Assembly (NCBI GenBank): GCA_963740215.1
Contig: CAVUDJ010000019.1
Span: forward strand, 248,001-312,000
DNA: 64,000 nt
Source of the DNA: CAVVAL01 sp963740215
Lineage (GTDB): Bacteria > Actinomycetota > Actinomycetes > Mycobacteriales > Cryptosporangiaceae
Direction: 5' to 3'
Each line of letters begins with the position of its first letter. Position 1 is the stretch's first letter. A program made the translations under genes and the position numbers. The notes under the pieces are model-generated. The model was given only the letters and a program-made list of their open reading frames with translations, was not told the DNA's origin and did not search any database. Shown piece by piece: positions 60,275 through 64,000 of the stretch.

Positions 60275-60909
60275 CGAACTTCAAGGAGGCCCTTCTCGCC
60301 GAGCTGACCGAGCAGGCGACGGCCCCGGAGCCGGTGCGCCGGCCGGTGCGGCGGTGGGCGGTGGCCGCCACGGGGGCGGCCGCCGCCATCGCGGCGGCGG
60401 CGACCGTGCTCGTGGTCGCACCGCAGCAGCAGGAGCCGGCGTTCGCCCTGACGGAGCAGCCCGACGGCACGTTCGTCCTGAAGTGGAGCGACTTCGCTCC
60501 GGATCGTTTCGAGGAGGCTAACCGCGTTATGCGCGAAGCGGGCGTGCGCGCCAGGATGTACCACGTCGGCGAGTACGGCGCTTGCCCGGGCTACGACCTG
60601 CGGAGACTCAAGCATTACCGGGGTCCGTTGTCGGGGGTGAGCGTCACGGTGAACGGCGACGAGAATAAGTTCGTCGTTCCTCGCATGCCGCACGATGTGA
60701 CTGTGCTCTGGCTCGTGTCTGACAACCCACGGCGCAGCATGGCGCGGAGCGTCGGCACCGCATACGTGGCGGGGCCAGTGCCGCCGTGCATCCAAGAAGT
60801 CGCTCCGTGGCCAGGCCCCCGGACAGGGTCGCCCTCGCCCAGCCCGGGTACGCCGTCGCCTCTGCCCACGGGTAGCCCGTCGGAATCGTCCTCGCCCAGC
60901 GCGGACTGA
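60271..60909 (+). CDS. Single-span membrane protein of unknown function
   Basis: A 212-residue protein: a cytoplasmic N-terminus MTNFKEALLAELTEQA with basic RRPVRRW, one membrane helix (AVAATGAAAAIAAAATVLVV), an extracytoplasmic domain with ALTEQPDGTFVLKWSDFAPD, MREAGVRARMYHVGEYGACP and VNGDENKFVVPRMPHDVTVL, and a Ser/Pro-rich tail (GSPSPSPGTPSPLPTGSPSE). Two Cys outside the membrane could form a disulfide. Proteins of this plan often follow ECF sigma genes in actinobacteria; here only a 26-codon frame precedes it. AGGAGGAA provides a good ribosome-binding site. Confidence 0.75.
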   Translation: MTNFKEALLAELTEQATAPEPVRRPVRRWAVAATGAAAAIAAAATVLVVAPQQQEPAFALTEQPDGTFVLKWSDFAPDRFEEANRVMREAGVRARMYHVGEYGACPGYDLRRLKHYRGPLSGVSVTVNGDENKFVVPRMPHDVTVLWLVSDNPRRSMARSVGTAYVAGPVPPCIQEVAPWPGPRTGSPSPSPGTPSPLPTGSPSESSSPSAD

Positions 60910-60923
60910 CCTCGACACAGCAG

Positions 60924-60954
60924 TGGCCCGGCAGGTGCGGTACCTGCCGGGCCA
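60924..60954. terminator. Bidirectional hairpin terminator
   Basis: TGGCCCGGCAGGT and ACCTGCCGGGCCA, perfect 13-base arms with loop GCGGT, between the convergent membrane-protein and GH92 genes. Confidence 0.85.
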
Positions 60955-60969
60955 CGCGTGTCGTGCGGG

Positions 60970-63900
60970 TCAGCCCTTGGCGAGCAGCTCGATCTCTGCC
61001 AGCGATCCAGTGCCGACGAACTCCAGGCGGTAGTGCGCGTACGTGCCCGGTTCGGCGATCTTGAACGCCCGCGTCTGCTGGCGCCACTGGAATGTCTCGC
61101 CGCTGCGCTTGTCGAGCACGGTCCACTTGGCACCGTCCTTCGACCCGCTGAGCACCCAGCCGGCCGGGTCGCCAGCGGTAGCCGCCGAGGTCAGCGTGTA
61201 GAACGTGGCCCTGCTGGCAGCCGCCGGCTGGAGCTGCACCTGCGGTGTGAGCGCCGACGGGGTGCCGGAGGAGTTGTCGAACAGCGGACCGGTCGCGCCG
61301 GCCACGTCGCGCAGCGGCTTCGGCACCTCGTCGCCGGACGTGATCGACTTCGGGACGTCGTCCTTGCCGGTGCCCCACTTCGACGGCTTCGAGCCCAGGT
61401 CGAACTCGATCGTGCCGCCCTTCGCGAGCACGTCGTGCGGCAGGTAGGTCTTGGTGTACCGCTTGCCGTTGACCTTGAGGCCCTGCACGTAGACGTTCTG
61501 CCGGCTGTTCTTCGGCGCCGAGACCACGAGCTTCTTGCCGTTCTCCAGGTTCACCGTCGCCTTGGTGAACAGCGGCGAACCCACGGCGTAGTACTCGCTG
61601 CCCATCTGCAGCGGGTAGAAGCCGAGCGCGGCGAACAGGTACCAGGCCGAGGTTTCGCCGTTGTCCTCGTCGCCGGTGTAGCCCTGACCCAGCTCGCTGC
61701 CGAGGTAGAGGCGCGACAGCGCCTCGCGGGTCTTCTCCTGCGTCTTCCACGGCTGGCCCGCGTAGTTGTACATCCACGGGATGTGGTGCGACACCTGGTT
61801 CGAGAAGCCCCACTGGCCCATGCGGACGTCCCGCGCCTCGACCATCTCGTGGATGATGCCGCCGTACGAGCCGGGGAACTGCGCGGTCTCGGGCGTGCTG
61901 AAGAAGGTGTCCAGCTTCTTCGCCAGCTTGTCGCGCCCGCCGTACAGGTTGGCCAGGCCCTGACCGTCCTGCGGCACGTGGAACGCGAAGTTCCAGCCGT
62001 CCGTCTCGGTGTAGTCGTGTTCGTGGCCCCACACGCGCGGGTCGTACTTGTCGGGCGTCGACTTCCAGGTGCCGTCGGCGGCGCGTCCCTGGAAGAACTC
62101 GATCGACGGGTCGAACATGTGGATGTAGTTCTGGGCCCGGTTGCGGTAGTACGCGGCCTCCTCGCGGTAGCGCTGCTTCTCCGCCTCCGGCACGTCCTTG
62201 CTCTTGGCCAGTGCGTCGGCCATGTTCGCGATGCCGAAGTCGTTGATGTAGCCCTCCAGCGCCCACGACACACCCTCGGACACGTCGCTGGACGTGTAGC
62301 CGCGGAACACCGAGGTCTGCAGGCCCTTGCGCCCCACGCTCGGGTTGTTCGGGTTGGGGCCCGGCGGTGCCACGGTCGCGTTCTTCACCGCGGCGTCGTA
62401 CGCCGCCTTGACGTCGAAGTTCTTGACGCCCTTGACGTACGCGTCGGCGAACGACACGTCCGAGCTGGTGCCGGTCATCAGGTTGGCGTATCCGGGCGAC
62501 GACCAGCGCGAGATCCAGCCGCCGTCCTTGTACTGCTGCACGAACCCGTCGACCAGCTCACCGGACACCTTCGGCGTGAAGAAGCTGTACGCCGCCCAGG
62601 TGGTGCGGTACGTGTCCCAGAACCCGTTGTTCACGTACACCTTGCCGTCGACCACCGGCGCGCCGGTCTCGGTCGGCGTGCTCGGCGGCGTCGTGGTGGA
62701 CGACTGCACGGCGTGCTTCCACACCGGCTTCGACTTCGTGCCGACGTTCTCGTGCCCGGAGTTCGGGTAGAGGTACAGCCGGTACAGGTTGGAGTACAGC
62801 GTGGTGAGCTGGTCCTGGGTGGCGCCCTCGACCTCCAGGACGTTCAGCCGCTCGTCCCAGAGCTTCTGCGCCTTGGTCCGGATCGACTCCAGGCTGTCGC
62901 TGTCGGCGATCTCCAGCTCCAGGTTCTTCCTGGCCTGCTCGATGCTGATCAGCGAGGTGGCGATGCGCAGCGTCACGGTCTTCGACGCCGACGTGTTGAA
63001 CTGCACGTACCCGGTGACGTTCGCGCCGCCGCCGCCCGGCAGCGGGCCGCTGGCCTTCACCGGGTTGTCGAGCGTGCCGTACACGAACAGCCGGGTGGCG
63101 CCGTTGGACAGTCCACTACGGACGTCGGAGAAGCCGGTGACCACGCCGTTCGCGGCGTCGAGCGTGAGCCCGCCGTTGTCGTTCACGTTGTCGAAGATCA
63201 GGCTCGACTCGTTGCCGGTGAACGTGAAGCGGAAGATCGCCGCGTGATCCGTGGGCGCGATCTCGGTCTTGATGCCGTTCTCGAAGGTCACGCCGTAGTA
63301 GTGCGGCGACGCGGTCTCGTTCTCGTGACGGAACGGCAGCGCGCGGGCGGCGCGGTTGGCGTTCGGCACGCCGGCTACGCCGGACGGCATCACCTGGAAC
63401 GTCTGCCGGTCACCCATCCACGGGCTCGGCTCGTGGCTCGCGCTGAACGCCTGCAGCGCCGGGAGGTTCTGCGCGTTGTTTCCCTTGTGGTAGTCGTACA
63501 GCCAGCTCGTGGTACCGGCGTTGGTGACCGGCGTCCAGAAGTTGAAGCCGTGCGGCACGGCCGTCGCCGGGATGTTGTTGCCCCGCGAGAAGCTGCCGGT
63601 GGAGTGGGTGCCGCGCGTCGTGATCACATAGTCGGACTTGCGCTTGTGCTCCTTCTTCGTCGGGCTGCCGACGATGCGCAGGTCGTCGATCCAGCCGCGG
63701 AACTTCGCCGGGCCGTCCGGGTTGTCGTACGCGACGAGGATCCGGTCGATCGTCTTACCCTCGGCGACCTTGCCGATCTTGCGACCTTGTGGTTCCACTG
63801 GTTCGTGTACAGCGACTTCGACGCGCCCTGGCCTTGCGGGCTCAGCCTGAACCCGTGCTGGTCCTTGGCCCGGAGGTCGCTCAGGTACGTGCCGTCGGTG

Positions 63901-64000
63901 AAGGCCAGGTCGACGGCGACGAAGGTGCTCGGGTAGGTGAGGTCGTCCGTCATGAACTCGGGGAAGATCCGGTACGACAGCTCGCTCTTCTCCGTGATGT
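60970..64000 (-). CDS. Glycoside hydrolase family 92 alpha-mannosidase (partial, cut by right edge, one frameshift)
   Basis: At least 1000 residues are visible. From the right edge: an N-terminal carbohydrate-binding/NPCBM-like part (SELSYRIFPEFMTDDLTYPS, DGTYLSDLRAKDQHGFRLSP), a break near 63785, then the GH92 catalytic body: GTHSTGSFSRGNNIPATAVP, HGFNFWTPVTNAG, ASHEPSPWMGDRQTFQVMP, KVYVNNGFWDTYRTTWAAYS, GWISRWSSPGYANLMTGTSS, QVSHHIPWMYNYAGQPWKTQ, GYTGDEDNGETSAWYLFAAL and GFYPLQMGSEYYAVGSPLF, with the catalytic Glu/Asp region DEDNGE. The C-terminus is a discoidin-like module. These calcium-dependent exo-enzymes trim mannose from glycans outside the cell. Confidence 0.93.
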   Translation of the reverse strand, partial: HHGEERAVVPDLPRVHDGRPHLPEHLRRRRPGLHRRHVPERPPGQGPARVQAEPARPGRVEVAVHEPVEPQGRKIGKVAEGKTIDRILVAYDNPDGPAKFRGWIDDLRIVGSPTKKEHKRKSDYVITTRGTHSTGSFSRGNNIPATAVPHGFNFWTPVTNAGTTSWLYDYHKGNNAQNLPALQAFSASHEPSPWMGDRQTFQVMPSGVAGVPNANRAARALPFRHENETASPHYYGVTFENGIKTEIAPTDHAAIFRFTFTGNESSLIFDNVNDNGGLTLDAANGVVTGFSDVRSGLSNGATRLFVYGTLDNPVKASGPLPGGGGANVTGYVQFNTSASKTVTLRIATSLISIEQARKNLELEIADSDSLESIRTKAQKLWDERLNVLEVEGATQDQLTTLYSNLYRLYLYPNSGHENVGTKSKPVWKHAVQSSTTTPPSTPTETGAPVVDGKVYVNNGFWDTYRTTWAAYSFFTPKVSGELVDGFVQQYKDGGWISRWSSPGYANLMTGTSSDVSFADAYVKGVKNFDVKAAYDAAVKNATVAPPGPNPNNPSVGRKGLQTSVFRGYTSSDVSEGVSWALEGYINDFGIANMADALAKSKDVPEAEKQRYREEAAYYRNRAQNYIHMFDPSIEFFQGRAADGTWKSTPDKYDPRVWGHEHDYTETDGWNFAFHVPQDGQGLANLYGGRDKLAKKLDTFFSTPETAQFPGSYGGIIHEMVEARDVRMGQWGFSNQVSHHIPWMYNYAGQPWKTQEKTREALSRLYLGSELGQGYTGDEDNGETSAWYLFAALGFYPLQMGSEYYAVGSPLFTKATVNLENGKKLVVSAPKNSRQNVYVQGLKVNGKRYTKTYLPHDVLAKGGTIEFDLGSKPSKWGTGKDDVPKSITSGDEVPKPLRDVAGATGPLFDNSSGTPSALTPQVQLQPAAASRATFYTLTSAATAGDPAGWVLSGSKDGAKWTVLDKRSGETFQWRQQTRAFKIAEPGTYAHYRLEFVGTGSLAEIELLAKG

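Overview
The window is 64 kb of very GC-rich DNA with many GTG starts. Its families point to a soil-type actinomycete: nickel superoxide dismutase with its SodX protease, the fused 2-oxoglutarate enzyme Kgd, a mycothiol-type DinB protein, DUF3052, DUF6104, a SigL-like ECF sigma factor with a zinc anti-sigma factor, and Tat-exported glycosidases. Genus cannot be fixed from the sequence alone. No rRNA, tRNA, CRISPR array or prophage was seen.

Layout. 1-6.3 kb: histidine phosphatase (cut by the left edge), sodN/sodX, malic enzyme, a flavin reductase, a quinone-reductase-like enzyme, and a three-gene operon of two paralogous membrane proteins plus a winged-helix regulator behind a 21-bp perfect palindrome. 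6.3-20.6 kb: kgd, an ABC exporter pair, a phytoene-dehydrogenase-like oxidoreductase, DUF3052, a nucleotidyltransferase, a STAS protein, a GntR/UTRA regulator, an SMP-30 lactonase-like gene and a histidine-catabolism pair (hutF plus an allantoate-amidohydrolase-like hydrolase). 20.72-22.14 kb: an ISL3-type insertion sequence with an 8-bp target duplication and a broken transposase. 22.2-26.4 kb: a membrane protein, a class A penicillin-binding protein with a PASTA domain, and a lipoprotein. 26.3-34.3 kb: glgX-treY-(diguanylate cyclase)-treZ, a glycogen-to-trehalose operon with a c-di-GMP synthase gene inside it, divergent from a Ser/Thr kinase. 36.3-38.5 kb: a secreted trypsin-like protease and an XRE-type regulator. 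38.5-46.6 kb: a plant-polysaccharide cluster (GH27, two GH28, IlvD/Edd sugar-acid dehydratase, DapA-family aldolase, GntR/FCD regulator) with two matching operators. 46.7-52.2 kb: otsB, small proteins, an exonuclease-DUF2510 fusion, DUF389 and a CaiB/BaiF enzyme. 52.3-57.4 kb: a SigL-like sigma/anti-sigma pair flanked by a COG4315 lipoprotein gene and a DUF4142 gene, both with TGAACC-CGT type promoters. 57.5-64 kb: SGNH esterase, DinB-like protein, quinone oxidoreductase, a small membrane protein and a GH92 alpha-mannosidase running off the right edge.

Three dispersed non-coding repeat families were found by eye: five copies of a 67-71 bp foldback element (R1-R5), three copies of a long palindrome built on CCGAGTTTCGGA, and five copies of a palindrome built on TGCGGTT. 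The element most worth following up functionally is the diguanylate cyclase embedded in the GlgX/TreY/TreZ operon.

Caution: at least a dozen conserved genes contain single-base or two-base frameshifts in otherwise intact sequence (kgd, hutF, the amidohydrolase, PBP, treZ, glgX, kinase, protease, ilvD-like, GH28, GH27, GH92). This pattern looks like consensus error rather than gene decay. These genes are listed over their full biological span, with the break positions noted.
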